DNA from: Nocardiopsis coralli
GTDB taxonomy: Bacteria; Actinomycetota; Actinomycetes; Streptosporangiales; Streptosporangiaceae
Direction: 5' to 3'
DNA length: 64,000 nucleotides
Assembly (NCBI RefSeq): GCF_014892575.1
Contig: NZ_JADBGI010000010.1
Span: 1-64,000 of the forward strand
Positions within the stretch are counted from its first letter, which is position 1. Every line of letters begins with the position of its first letter. Under the pieces are notes generated by a model. That model did no database searches and was not told where the DNA came from. It saw only the letters and a list, made by a program, of their open reading frames with translations. The translations under genes were made by a program, and so were the position numbers. Below are positions 43,469 to 51,982 of this stretch, piece after piece.

Positions 43469-43793
43469 CGCCGCCGGCCGGCCCGTGTGACGGATCACCG
43501 GCCGCTGCGCTGGAGTGCGCTCAGGAAGCCCCCGGCGCCCTCTGCACACGGCGCACAACAACACATACAGTGGGGTCGTGCCCCTCGCCCCATTTCAGAT
43601 GACCGATACCCGTCCAGTCACCGCGCGGCACCTGACCTGAGACCGCGGTGGACCCCCGACACCTCCTCAGTCACCCGGCCCGGGGTCCACGGGCACGCCG
43701 GCCTCCACGGTCGCCGTCCCGTGCTCGGACACCCGGTGTCCGGCCCGGGCTCGTCGCGGGTGCGGCCGACCTCCCCAAGGTAGTGCGTACACC
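43469..43793. other. Intergenic stretch before the repeat-protein gene
   Basis: 325 bases without a gene. A TACAGT hexamer at 43566-43571 in an AT-richer patch may be the -10 box for the next gene; nothing else is recognisable. Confidence 0.4.
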
Positions 43794-46700
43794 ATGACCG
43801 TCACCGTCATCCTCATCATCGCCGTCATCGTCGTGCTCGCCGTGCTCCTGCTCCTGCTCCTGCTCCTGGGCATGCGGGCGCTGAACCCGGGTTCGCGCTC
43901 GGACGACCACGACGGTTTCGACGACGAATACGACTACGACGACACCGAGGACGACCGGGACGGGGACGCACCGCGCGGGCGACGCCCTCGCAAGGCGCCC
44001 GGTGTGCCGGGGTTCCTGAAGCGGCGCCGGGTCGACTGGGAGGACGACGACGGCGACGACGACGGGCTCTCGGACAACGACTTCTGGTCGAGTCTGAACG
44101 AGGAGGGGCCGGCGCAGCGCCCGTCCCAGGGGCGGGGCCGCGGCGGTCACGGCGGCCAGTACGACGAGTACGACGACGGGTACGACGACCACGAGTACGA
44201 CGACGGACCTTACGAGGACGAGTACGGGTACGAGGACGAGCACGGCGACCGTAACGGCCCCCGCACCCCGGTGGGCGGCTCGGACCTGGGACAGGGGCCG
44301 CCGGCGAACGCGGCGCCGTCCGCGCCCGGGCCGCAGACCAACATGATGGCGCTGGCCGACCTTGGCCGCGGGGACGGTCCGCAGCAGGGCAGCGGCCCGG
44401 CCGGCGGCGACCAGGGGCGCCACGGCCCGGGGCGTGAGCGGCCCGAGGCGCCCTACCCAGGGCCCGAGCGCTCCGAGCAGTCCATGTCCGAGACCGTGGC
44501 CTACCCCGGTCCACCGTCCCCCGGCACCGAGCGCGCCGAGCCCTACCGCGACGAGCGTCCCTCGCTGCCCTCGGCCGACGACAGCCGGGGCCTGCCTGCC
44601 GCGGGGCCCTCCGGTGACAGCCACGACCCGCTGGGTTCCGGGTCCTGGTCGACGGGGCCCTCGGCGCTGCCACCGCGCTCGGAGGACCCGCTCGGCGGCC
44701 CGCTCAGCGCACCCTCGGCGGGGCCGGGCACTCCTTACGCGGGGGGTCCCGGGGCCGTGGGTGGCGGGCCGGCCGGCCCGTCGGGCCAACCGGGGCAGCC
44801 CACCCCGTCCGCGCCCTACGGTGCACCGTTCGACGGCGGGCGCCCGTCCACGGGTCCGTCCCAGGGGCCGGGGTCTCCGTACGACAGCGGCACGCACACC
44901 CGGCCCGAACCGGGCTCCGGATCGCGCCCCTCCCACGACCCGCTGGACCCGGACTTCCGGCCCGCGCCGAGCAGCTCCGGGCCCGAACCCGTCTCCCCGA
45001 TCTGGTCGAGCATGGACACCGGCGCGCACCAGCGCCCCGACCCTTCGGTACTGCGTTCCCCGGAGCCGCCCGCGACCGGGGGCCCGTCCCCGTACGGCGG
45101 CACCGATCAGGGACCCGGGCAGCCGGGGCGGTCCGACCCGCTCGGCGGCCACGGCGCCCCGTTCGGGCAGAGCGGACCGAACCCACCGGCACAGCCCTCC
45201 CCTTACGACAGCGGCACCCACAGCCGCCCCGGTCAGGGGCCGACGGCGTGGGGATCGCCGGAGGACACCGGTAACCACACCCGCACCGACCAGGGCCCCG
45301 CACCTTGGGGCAGCCCGAACGACACGGGCGGGTACACACGCCCCGGCCAGGGCCCCGCACCCTGGGGCAACGCGAACGACACCGGCGGCCACGCGCGCCC
45401 CGACCAGGGGCAGGCCCCCTGGGGTGGACCGGGCGGGGCCCCGCAGTGGGGCGGCCCGGGCGACAGCGGCTCGCGCACACCGGCCTCCGGGTGGAGCCCC
45501 GCCGCGGACACCGGGAACCACAGCCGCCCGGCACCGGGCTCACCGATGTGGGGCGAGACGGGCGTCACCGGAAACCCGAACGACACCGGCAACCACACCC
45601 ACCCGGGGCAGGGCCGGGCCCCCTGGGGCCACCCGAACGACCCCACGGCCTCTCCCGGCCGGGCACCCCAGTGGGGTGAGCCCAACGACACCGGCAGCCA
45701 CGCGCGCCCCGACCAGGGCGGATCGCCGTGGGGCACGCCCTCCGGGCTCTCCGCGGCCGGCGGGGACCGCCCCTGGGACACCGGCTCCCACAGCCGTTCC
45801 GCCCAGGAGACCGACCCCTACGGATGGCAGGGCTCCTCCTACGACAGCGGCACCCACACCCGCCCGGGCGGCGGCCCCGGCGCTCCGGGCACCGGGTGGG
45901 AGAACCCGGGGGCCGGCGCACCGAACGACGGCGTTCCGGCCGGACACCCGGGAGGCTCGTACGGCACACCGGGTTGGGGCAGCGGCGCTCCGGACCACTC
46001 GGCTCCGGCCTCCGCGTCCCAGGAGACCGACGCCTACGGGTGGCAGGGTTCGCCCTACGACAGCGGGAGCCACACCCGTCCTGGGCAGGGCCCGGCGCCG
46101 TGGGGTGCGCCCGAGGACACCGGAGGCCACACACGCGCCGACGCGGGCGGCGCCCCGATGTGGGGCAACCCGAACGACATGGCCACCCAGGTCCACCCGC
46201 CCGTCTCCGGATGGAACCCGAACGAGGACACCGGAACGCACAGCCGTCCTGCACCGGGCGGTCCCCCGATGTGGGGCAACCCCGGCGGCCCCGAGAACTC
46301 GAACGACACCGGCAATCACACGCGCCCCGGGCAGGGACCGGGCACGTGGGGTCCGGCCCAGGACACCGGCAACCACCACCGCCCCTGGGACACCGGGACG
46401 CACACACGCCCCGCCCAGGAGACCGACCCCTACGGATGTCAGGGCTCGCCCTACGACAGCGGCACCCACGAACGCCCGCTGCCCGGCGACGTCCCGCCGT
46501 GGGGTGTCCAGGACAGTGGTGGTCCGGGCGGCCCGACCGGTGCACACGGCGGTTACGGAGCGCACCAGGGGAACGGGCCCTCGCCCTTCGACAGCGGGAC
46601 CCATGCGGCCCAGGCCGGCCCCGGCGGACCCGCCCAGGCACCGCAGGACCCCCTGTGGAACAACCCGCTCCAACCGGGGCCGGGCGCCGGCCCCTACGCT

Positions 46701-47018
46701 CCCGGCGAGCCGCCGACGCACCCGTACCAGGCCCCGCCCACGGGCGGGTACCCGGCCGACCTGTGGTCGGGCGGCGCCCCCGGGTACGCCGGCGAGCCCC
46801 CGCAGAACGAGGCCCCCGGGCCCGGCTACGCGGACATGCTCGACGGCGGCTACACCCCTCCGGCCCCTCCCCAGCACGGCGGCCCCGCGCCGGCCGACGG
46901 GTGGGGCAACCCCTCGCCCACGGGCGCGACCGATCCCTACCCGCGGGACGCCTACGGTCGGCCCCTCCCGCCCGAGGGGTACTACGACGGTCACCACGAC
47001 GACGGCCGTTTCCGCTGA
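43794..47018 (+). CDS. Membrane-anchored low-complexity protein with D(T/S)GxH repeats
   Basis: 1074 residues, no family recognised. One N-terminal membrane segment (residues 3-26, almost only Ile, Val, Leu), then positively charged residues (GRRPRK, KRRR), so the long tail should be cytoplasmic. Residues about 35-160 are very acidic with Asp-Tyr runs (DDEYDYDD, YDEYDDGYDDHEYDD). From about residue 360 to 940 there are about 20 copies of a unit around DTGNHTRPGQGPAPWG; the last 130 residues are Pro/Tyr/Gly-rich. Regular Trp, Tyr and Arg in a Gly/Pro/Asn background is the composition of phase-separating proteins. ATG start. A hairpin terminator follows. Confidence 0.8.
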   Translation: MTVTVILIIAVIVVLAVLLLLLLLLGMRALNPGSRSDDHDGFDDEYDYDDTEDDRDGDAPRGRRPRKAPGVPGFLKRRRVDWEDDDGDDDGLSDNDFWSSLNEEGPAQRPSQGRGRGGHGGQYDEYDDGYDDHEYDDGPYEDEYGYEDEHGDRNGPRTPVGGSDLGQGPPANAAPSAPGPQTNMMALADLGRGDGPQQGSGPAGGDQGRHGPGRERPEAPYPGPERSEQSMSETVAYPGPPSPGTERAEPYRDERPSLPSADDSRGLPAAGPSGDSHDPLGSGSWSTGPSALPPRSEDPLGGPLSAPSAGPGTPYAGGPGAVGGGPAGPSGQPGQPTPSAPYGAPFDGGRPSTGPSQGPGSPYDSGTHTRPEPGSGSRPSHDPLDPDFRPAPSSSGPEPVSPIWSSMDTGAHQRPDPSVLRSPEPPATGGPSPYGGTDQGPGQPGRSDPLGGHGAPFGQSGPNPPAQPSPYDSGTHSRPGQGPTAWGSPEDTGNHTRTDQGPAPWGSPNDTGGYTRPGQGPAPWGNANDTGGHARPDQGQAPWGGPGGAPQWGGPGDSGSRTPASGWSPAADTGNHSRPAPGSPMWGETGVTGNPNDTGNHTHPGQGRAPWGHPNDPTASPGRAPQWGEPNDTGSHARPDQGGSPWGTPSGLSAAGGDRPWDTGSHSRSAQETDPYGWQGSSYDSGTHTRPGGGPGAPGTGWENPGAGAPNDGVPAGHPGGSYGTPGWGSGAPDHSAPASASQETDAYGWQGSPYDSGSHTRPGQGPAPWGAPEDTGGHTRADAGGAPMWGNPNDMATQVHPPVSGWNPNEDTGTHSRPAPGGPPMWGNPGGPENSNDTGNHTRPGQGPGTWGPAQDTGNHHRPWDTGTHTRPAQETDPYGCQGSPYDSGTHERPLPGDVPPWGVQDSGGPGGPTGAHGGYGAHQGNGPSPFDSGTHAAQAGPGGPAQAPQDPLWNNPLQPGPGAGPYAPGEPPTHPYQAPPTGGYPADLWSGGAPGYAGEPPQNEAPGPGYADMLDGGYTPPAPPQHGGPAPADGWGNPSPTGATDPYPRDAYGRPLPPEGYYDGHHDDGRFR
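44875..46605 (+). repeat. Coding repeat array, about 20 units
   Basis: Imperfect repeats of roughly 50-110 bp inside the preceding gene, each coding D(T/S)G-x-H-x-R-P followed by a Gly/Pro/Gln linker and often PWG or MWG. Two classes alternate: YDSGTHTRP after (E)TD(P/A)YGWQGSPYD, and NDTGNHTRP after PWGNPN. Unit lengths vary, so it is not a strict tandem repeat. Confidence 0.75.
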
Positions 47019-47086
47019 CACCGTTCCGCCCCGGGGATGACATCGTGTGATCACCCCCACAGTGGTGGGCGGCTCAGAAGTTCACG

Positions 47087-47121
47087 ACGCCGAGGCGGCG
47101 CACCCCGCGCCACCTCGGCGT
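47087..47121 (+). terminator. Terminator after the repeat-protein gene
   Basis: Arms ACGCCGAGG and CCTCGGCGT plus GGCG/CGCC with one internal mismatch and a seven-base loop, followed by TTCTTCG. It lies in a 335-bp gap (47019-47353) that otherwise holds only the promoter region of the SulP fusion gene, including a TACAGT near 47215. Confidence 0.65.
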
Positions 47122-47353
47122 TCTTCGTGTGTGTCCGGCGTGCTTCACGCCTGTGACATCACGGAGAACTCTCCCGCGATCGACACACTCCGTAACACTG
47201 CGACCGCAGAAGTGACTACAGTTGGTGATTGTCGAGACACAATGCGCGGCCCTTCGGTCCCGTGTGCCCACACACGACACCCTCCACCGTTCCGGTCCGC
47301 AGCCCCCGTGCGCCGACGCATCACTTGCCTGGTCCAACCCGAACGGAGTAACC

Positions 47354-49720
47354 ATGCGCAACGACGCCCAGGGAGCACCGCCCCGAGAGCCGTCCGCACC
47401 ACCGGGCGGCCGCGGGGCATCCTTGGACCGCAAAGGGATCACCGCTGATGTCGGTGCTTCCCTCGTGGTCTTCCTGGTCGCCGTCCCCCTGTCCCTGGGG
47501 ATCGCCGTCGCTTCGGGCGCGCCCCTCATCGCAGGCCTCATCGCCGCCGTCGTCGGCGGGATCGTGGCCGGCGCCGTCGGTGGATCGATGGTGCAGGTCA
47601 GCGGCCCCGCCGCCGGACTCACCATCATCGTCGCCGACCTGGTCATGACCTACGGCTGGCGGGTCACGTGCCTCATCACCCTGCTGGCCGGACTCGTACA
47701 ACTCGCGCTGGGCGCCTGCCGGATCGCCCGCGCCGCGTTGGCCGTCTCCCCCGCCGTCGTGCACGGCATGCTCGCCGGGGTCGGCGTGACCATCGCCCTC
47801 GCCCAGCTCCACGTGGTCCTGGGCGGGGCACCCCAGAGTTCGGCACTGGCCAACATCGCCGAGCTCCCCGAACAGATCGCCAACAACCACACCGCGGCCG
47901 TCGGTGTCGGCGTCATCACCGTCGCCCTCATGTTCGGCTGGAACCGGATGCCGTCCATCGGGCGCTTCAAGCCGGCCCTGATCCCGGCCGCACTCGTGGC
48001 CGTGGGTACCGCGACCCTGATCGCGACCCTGGGCCGGTGGGAGGTCGAGACGGTCGCCCTGCCGGACTCCCTGGCCAGTGCCTGGAACGGCCCGGCCCTG
48101 CCCGAGTCCGGCCAGTGGCACGGCATCGCCTTCGCCGTCGCCGCCGTGGCCATGGTCGCCAGCGTGGAGTCCCTGCTCGCCGCCATCGCCGTGGACCGCA
48201 TGCACAACGGCCGCCGCGTGCAGCTCAACCGCGAGCTGTGCGGGCAGGGCGCGGCAAACACCGTCAGCGGCGCCCTGGGCGGCCTGCCCGTGGCCGGCGT
48301 CATCGTGCGCAGCACCGCGAACGTGCGCGCCGGCGCCCAGAGCCCGCTGTCGACGATCCTGCACGGTGTGTGGATCCTGCTCTTCGTCGCACTGTTCGCG
48401 CACGTGGTCGAGTTGATCCCCATGCCGGCGCTGGCCGCTCTGCTGGTCTTCATCGGAACGCGCATGGTCTCCATCGCCCACCTGCGGGACCTGCGCCGCC
48501 ACCACGAGGCCGGGGTCTACCTGACCACGCTGTTCGGTGTGGTCTTCCTTGGGCTGCTGGAAGGGGTCTTCCTCGGCTTCGCGCTCGCGATGATCGTGTC
48601 CCTGCGCCGCCTGACCAAGCTCACCGTCACCACCGAGGAGCGCGACGGCACCGTGCACATCGCCGTCAACGGGTCGCTGACCTTCCTGGCGGTACCGCGC
48701 CTGGCGCACGTGCTGCGGACCGTGCCCGAGGGTGCGCCGGTCGACCTCGACCTGCACGTGGACTTCATGGACCACGCCGCCTTCGAGGCCATCCACGCCT
48801 GGAGGGTCGACCACGAACGCACCGGCGGCCGGGTCGACATCGACGAGGTGCACGAGAACTGGTACGCCCGGAGTTCGGCGCAGTCGGCCCCGGCGGCCAA
48901 GACGACACCGCGGGGCTCGGCACGCTGGTGGGCGCCGTGGCAGATGCGCGGCAGTTCCCGCAGCGGGCTCAACCCGGTGGGGCTGCTCGCCGCGGGCGCC
49001 CGCGAGTACCACGCGGGCACGGCGGACCGGATGCGTTCGGTGCTCAGCCGACTCCCGCACGGCCAGCACCCCACGTCACTGTTTGTCACCTGCGCCGATT
49101 CGCGGGTGGTACCCAACGTCATCACCGCGAGTGGGCCGGGCGACCTGTTCACCGTCCGCAACGTCGGCAACCTGGTGCCCAGGTACGACTCCGCGGCACA
49201 GGACAGCTCAGTGGGGGCCGCCGTGGAGTACGCGGTCACGGTGCTGGAGGTGCCCTCGATCGTGGTGTGCGGGCACTCCCACTGCGGAGCCATGCAGGCG
49301 CTGCTGGACCGCACGCACCGCAGCGCGGACGAATCGGAGACCGCCCACATGCGCCGGTGGTTGGCGCACGGCGAGGGCGGGCTCACGCGAACCGGAGAGG
49401 ACGAGGGGGCGCTCGCGGGGCTCCCCGCCGCCGAGGCGCTGCGCCGGCTGGCCCAGGAGAACGTGCGCGAGCAGCTCGAGCACCTCATGGAGTACCCGGT
49501 GGTACGCGAGAGGGTGGAGTCGGGAGAGCTCACCCTGACGGGGATGTACTACGACCTGGAGACCGCGCGGGTGCACCTGTTGGACCCCGACACCGGCGAG
49601 TTCGTCGCGGTGACCGGCGTGCAGGACGTGCCCGCTCCCCGCACACGGGCGGCAGGCGGGGACGGCGCTCAGTTGGTGGACGGGTCGTCGTCCGGGGTGT
49701 CGTCGCGGCCGTCCTGCTGA
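47354..49720 (+). CDS. SulP-family anion transporter fused to beta-carbonic anhydrase
   Basis: 788 residues. N-terminal SulP transporter of about 10-12 membrane segments (residues 25-420; VSGPAAGLTIIVADL, KPALIPAALVAVG), a degenerate STAS domain (about 422-530) and a beta-carbonic anhydrase domain (about 535-770). Zinc ligands C580 in TCADSR, H641 and C644 in CGHSHCGAM, with Asp582-Arg584 dyad intact, so the enzyme part should be active. Such fusions (for example Rv3273 of M. tuberculosis) probably couple bicarbonate uptake to CO2 hydration. GGAG lies five bases ahead of the ATG. The 3' end overlaps a small gene on the other strand. Confidence 0.93.
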   Translation: MRNDAQGAPPREPSAPPGGRGASLDRKGITADVGASLVVFLVAVPLSLGIAVASGAPLIAGLIAAVVGGIVAGAVGGSMVQVSGPAAGLTIIVADLVMTYGWRVTCLITLLAGLVQLALGACRIARAALAVSPAVVHGMLAGVGVTIALAQLHVVLGGAPQSSALANIAELPEQIANNHTAAVGVGVITVALMFGWNRMPSIGRFKPALIPAALVAVGTATLIATLGRWEVETVALPDSLASAWNGPALPESGQWHGIAFAVAAVAMVASVESLLAAIAVDRMHNGRRVQLNRELCGQGAANTVSGALGGLPVAGVIVRSTANVRAGAQSPLSTILHGVWILLFVALFAHVVELIPMPALAALLVFIGTRMVSIAHLRDLRRHHEAGVYLTTLFGVVFLGLLEGVFLGFALAMIVSLRRLTKLTVTTEERDGTVHIAVNGSLTFLAVPRLAHVLRTVPEGAPVDLDLHVDFMDHAAFEAIHAWRVDHERTGGRVDIDEVHENWYARSSAQSAPAAKTTPRGSARWWAPWQMRGSSRSGLNPVGLLAAGAREYHAGTADRMRSVLSRLPHGQHPTSLFVTCADSRVVPNVITASGPGDLFTVRNVGNLVPRYDSAAQDSSVGAAVEYAVTVLEVPSIVVCGHSHCGAMQALLDRTHRSADESETAHMRRWLAHGEGGLTRTGEDEGALAGLPAAEALRRLAQENVREQLEHLMEYPVVRERVESGELTLTGMYYDLETARVHLLDPDTGEFVAVTGVQDVPAPRTRAAGGDGAQLVDGSSSGVSSRPSC

Positions 49721-49818
49721 ACGCCCGATGCCTGGTAGGCGGCGAGCAGGATGATCGCCACGATCGCCAGGATCGGTAGGCCGAAGAGAACCACCCAGAA
49801 CATGGTGGAGTCGAACAC
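49669..49818 (-). CDS. Small single-pass membrane protein, 49 residues
   Basis: GTG start at 49818, sequence VFDSTMFWVVLFGLPILAIV, then a hydrophobic stretch to IILLAAYQAS and a short acidic, hydrophilic tail (DGRDDTPDDDPSTN). Function unknown. GGGTGCAAC before the start offers a weak site; the ATG six codons on is the other choice. Its last 52 bases overlap the end of the convergent carbonic-anhydrase fusion gene. Codon use agrees with coding in this frame, but the ORF is short. Confidence 0.5.
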   Translation of the reverse strand: MFDSTMFWVVLFGLPILAIVAIILLAAYQASGVQQDGRDDTPDDDPSTN

Positions 49819-50043
49819 GTTGCACCCATTCCCGTGAAGCGGACGCCCGCCGGCCCCGTGGTCTCGTCCGAGGCCGGTCGGCGGGCGTTCGCCCGCTGTG
49901 GCCGCGGACACGGAGGCACGGGCCAATCTACAGGCGCGGGCGCCACGTGTCCCATCACTGGGGGGATGTAGGGACCTATCCGTTCCGTGGATGCACCCAG
50001 CGGCTGCGGGGCCCGATGTGACGGGAGGGAGAAAGGGGGTGAG

Positions 50044-50432
50044 GGGGAGTCGGCCGATAAGCCGGATTCTGTCGGCCCCGGAAGGGACCGGGCGAACATC
50101 CATCTGGGGCCGCCGTTGCCGGCGACCTCGGTGCGGTCCACCCGCGGACTCGGGCGGGCAGCCCTCGAACATCCGCGCGGGGACCCTGGGGTCCCCTTTT
50201 TGACCTTGCTCCGGGTGGGGTTTACCGAGCCGACCGGATCGCTCCGGCCGCTGGTGGTCTCTTACACCACCGTTTCACCCTTACCACCGCGAGGCGGTGG
50301 CGGTCTGTTTTCTGTGGCACTTTCCCGCGGGTCGCCCCGGGTCGGTGTTACCGACCACCCTGCCCTGTGGAGTCCGGACTTTCCTCGAACCCGCGCACCC
50401 GGCGCGGTCCGCGATCGCCTGGCCGACTCCCC
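50044..50432 (-). ncRNA. rnpB: RNase P RNA
   Basis: Catalytic RNA of RNase P, about 389 bases, bacterial type A. Read on the minus strand: P1 arm GGGGAGTCGGCC at the 5' end pairs with GGCCGACTCCCC at the 3' end; conserved region I GAGGAAAGTCCGGACTCC and CAGGGCAG; ACAGAAAACAGACC; GGTAAGGGTGAAACGGTG; and conserved region V near the end as ACAGAATCCGGCTTA. It follows the histidine phosphatase gene on the same strand by 20 bp. Ends are set from the P1 pairing and could move by a few bases. Confidence 0.95.
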
Positions 50433-50452
50433 TCGACGCCGATCCTACCGCC

Positions 50453-51103
50453 TCACAGGCTGTCCCAGGCCAGATGGGCGGTGTCGTTGAGCGAGCGCAC
50501 GACCATGGGGCCGTCGGCGTAACAGTCGACCCGGGACAGGCACGCGGTGTCCAGGTGCATGCGGTACAGCGCCTCGAGCGGGGCGGCCATGGCCTGTTGC
50601 ACGAGGATCTTGATGGGGGTGACGTGGGAGACCACCAGGACGGTGCGCCCGCGGTGCCGGTGCAGCAGTGCGTCACGGGCCGCGCCCACACGCGCCGCGA
50701 CCTGCGCGAAGCTCTCCCCGCCGGGCGGGCCGACCTGCGGGTCGCTGACCCATCGGTCCACCCCGCCCGGGTCGGCCGCGCGGGCCTCGGCGAAGGTCAT
50801 CGCCTCCCACTCACCGAAGTCGGTCTCCACGAGACCCTCGTCGACCTCGACCGGCAGCCCGAGCTGCTCGGCCGCGTGGGCGGCGGTGTCCCGGCACCGG
50901 CTCAACGGCGAGGAGACCACGGCGTCCACCGGCCAGGCCGCGATCCGGCGTGCCGCGGCGCTGGCCTGCTGGTGGCCCTCGTCGGTCAGCTCGACGTCAC
51001 CGCGGCCCGCGAAGCGTTTGTCCACGGACAGCGGTGTCTGGCCGTGCCGCAGCAGCACCAGCCGGGTCGGTTCGGTGTCGGGAGCACCCCACCCCGTACT
51101 CAC
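50453..51103 (-). CDS. Histidine phosphatase family protein
   Basis: 216 residues. Phosphoglycerate-mutase-like fold with the phosphohistidine motif LVLLRHGQTP near residue 18, SSPLSRCRDTA, GLVETDFGEWEAM and the second catalytic histidine in VLVVSHVTPIK. Many relatives are annotated alpha-ribazole phosphatase (CobC), but specificity is not predictable. In mycobacteria the matching gene (Rv2228c) carries an RNase H domain in front; here that domain is absent. The GTG start overlaps the stop of the zinc-ribbon gene (GTGA), so the two are coupled. Confidence 0.88.
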   Translation of the reverse strand: MSTGWGAPDTEPTRLVLLRHGQTPLSVDKRFAGRGDVELTDEGHQQASAAARRIAAWPVDAVVSSPLSRCRDTAAHAAEQLGLPVEVDEGLVETDFGEWEAMTFAEARAADPGGVDRWVSDPQVGPPGGESFAQVAARVGAARDALLHRHRGRTVLVVSHVTPIKILVQQAMAAPLEALYRMHLDTACLSRVDCYADGPMVVRSLNDTAHLAWDSL

Positions 51104-51861
51104 TCCGCGGCCCGGCCCGCCGCATCGGAGTCCTCGGTACGGACCAGGATCCGGCGGCAGTCCTCGCAGCGCACGACCTCGTCGGCGGCGGTCGCCTTGA
51201 TCTCGTTGATCTCGACGGTGCTGAGCACGAGCTTGCACCCGCCGCAGCGCCCGTACCGCAGCGGGGCCGCGGCCACACCGTCGTACTGGGCGCGCAGCTT
51301 GTCGTAGAGGGCGAGCAGGTCGGCGGGCACCTCTTCGGCCACGCGCTCGCGGTCCTGGGAGACGCGGGTGCGCTCCAGGTGGATGTCGGCCAGGGCGGTG
51401 TCGCGGCGGGCGACGGTGGCGGTGTGCTCGGCCACGGCCTCCTCGCGGGCGGCGGCGACCCGGTCGACCTCGGAGGAGAGCTCCTCGGACTGCTCCATGA
51501 CCTCCAGGACGATCTCCTCCAGTTCCCCCTGGCGGCGGGCGAGGGAGGCGATCTCCGACTGGAGGTTCTGGAGCTCCTTGGCGTTGGTGATCTGGCCGGA
51601 CTCCAGGGCCTTGTTGTCGCGGTCGGCGCGGTTGCGCACCTGCTCGACGTCGCTCTCGGCCTTGCGCTGGCGGCGCTCGATGTCGGAGGCCTTGGTGCGC
51701 ACCGAGACCAGTTCCGCCTCGAGCTCGTCGGCGCGTTCCTTGAGTGTGGCCGCCTCGGTCACCTCGGGCAGGGTGCGGGCACGGTGGTCCAGGCGCTGGA
51801 GCTCGGTGTCCAGGTTCTGCAGGTCGAGGAGTCTGGCCTGCGCGGCGGGTTCGGCTTTCAC
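51100..51861 (-). CDS. Coiled-coil C4-type zinc-ribbon protein
   Basis: 253 residues. Almost the whole N-terminal 190 residues form a long antiparallel coiled coil (LLDLQNLDTELQRLDHRAR and so on), followed by a zinc ribbon with CGGC and CEDC. This is the DUF164/zf-RING_7 family, function uncertain, encoded beside NIF3-like genes in most actinobacteria (Rv2229c). GTG start at 51861 with AGGAG about ten bases upstream; the open frame extends further but without a site. Confidence 0.9.
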   Translation of the reverse strand: MKAEPAAQARLLDLQNLDTELQRLDHRARTLPEVTEAATLKERADELEAELVSVRTKASDIERRQRKAESDVEQVRNRADRDNKALESGQITNAKELQNLQSEIASLARRQGELEEIVLEVMEQSEELSSEVDRVAAAREEAVAEHTATVARRDTALADIHLERTRVSQDRERVAEEVPADLLALYDKLRAQYDGVAAAPLRYGRCGGCKLVLSTVEINEIKATAADEVVRCEDCRRILVRTEDSDAAGRAAE

Positions 51862-51982
51862 TTGTGAGGTCTCCTGGAGTGACTGAGGGAAGGCGCGATG
51901 GCCGTCGGCGCCCCTGACTCTGTTCAGTTGGTCTCCGGCCACCGGGCCGGTTGCGGGAACGGTGCCCCGCGGGGGGTGGGTC

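Noticed and set aside
44875..46605. Repeat array as a possible CRISPR
   Set aside because: The repeats keep the reading frame, vary in sequence and length and lack uniform spacers; they code for peptide units.
49987..50490. Open frame across the RNase P RNA
   Set aside because: It runs antisense through rnpB, whose structure explains all the conservation.
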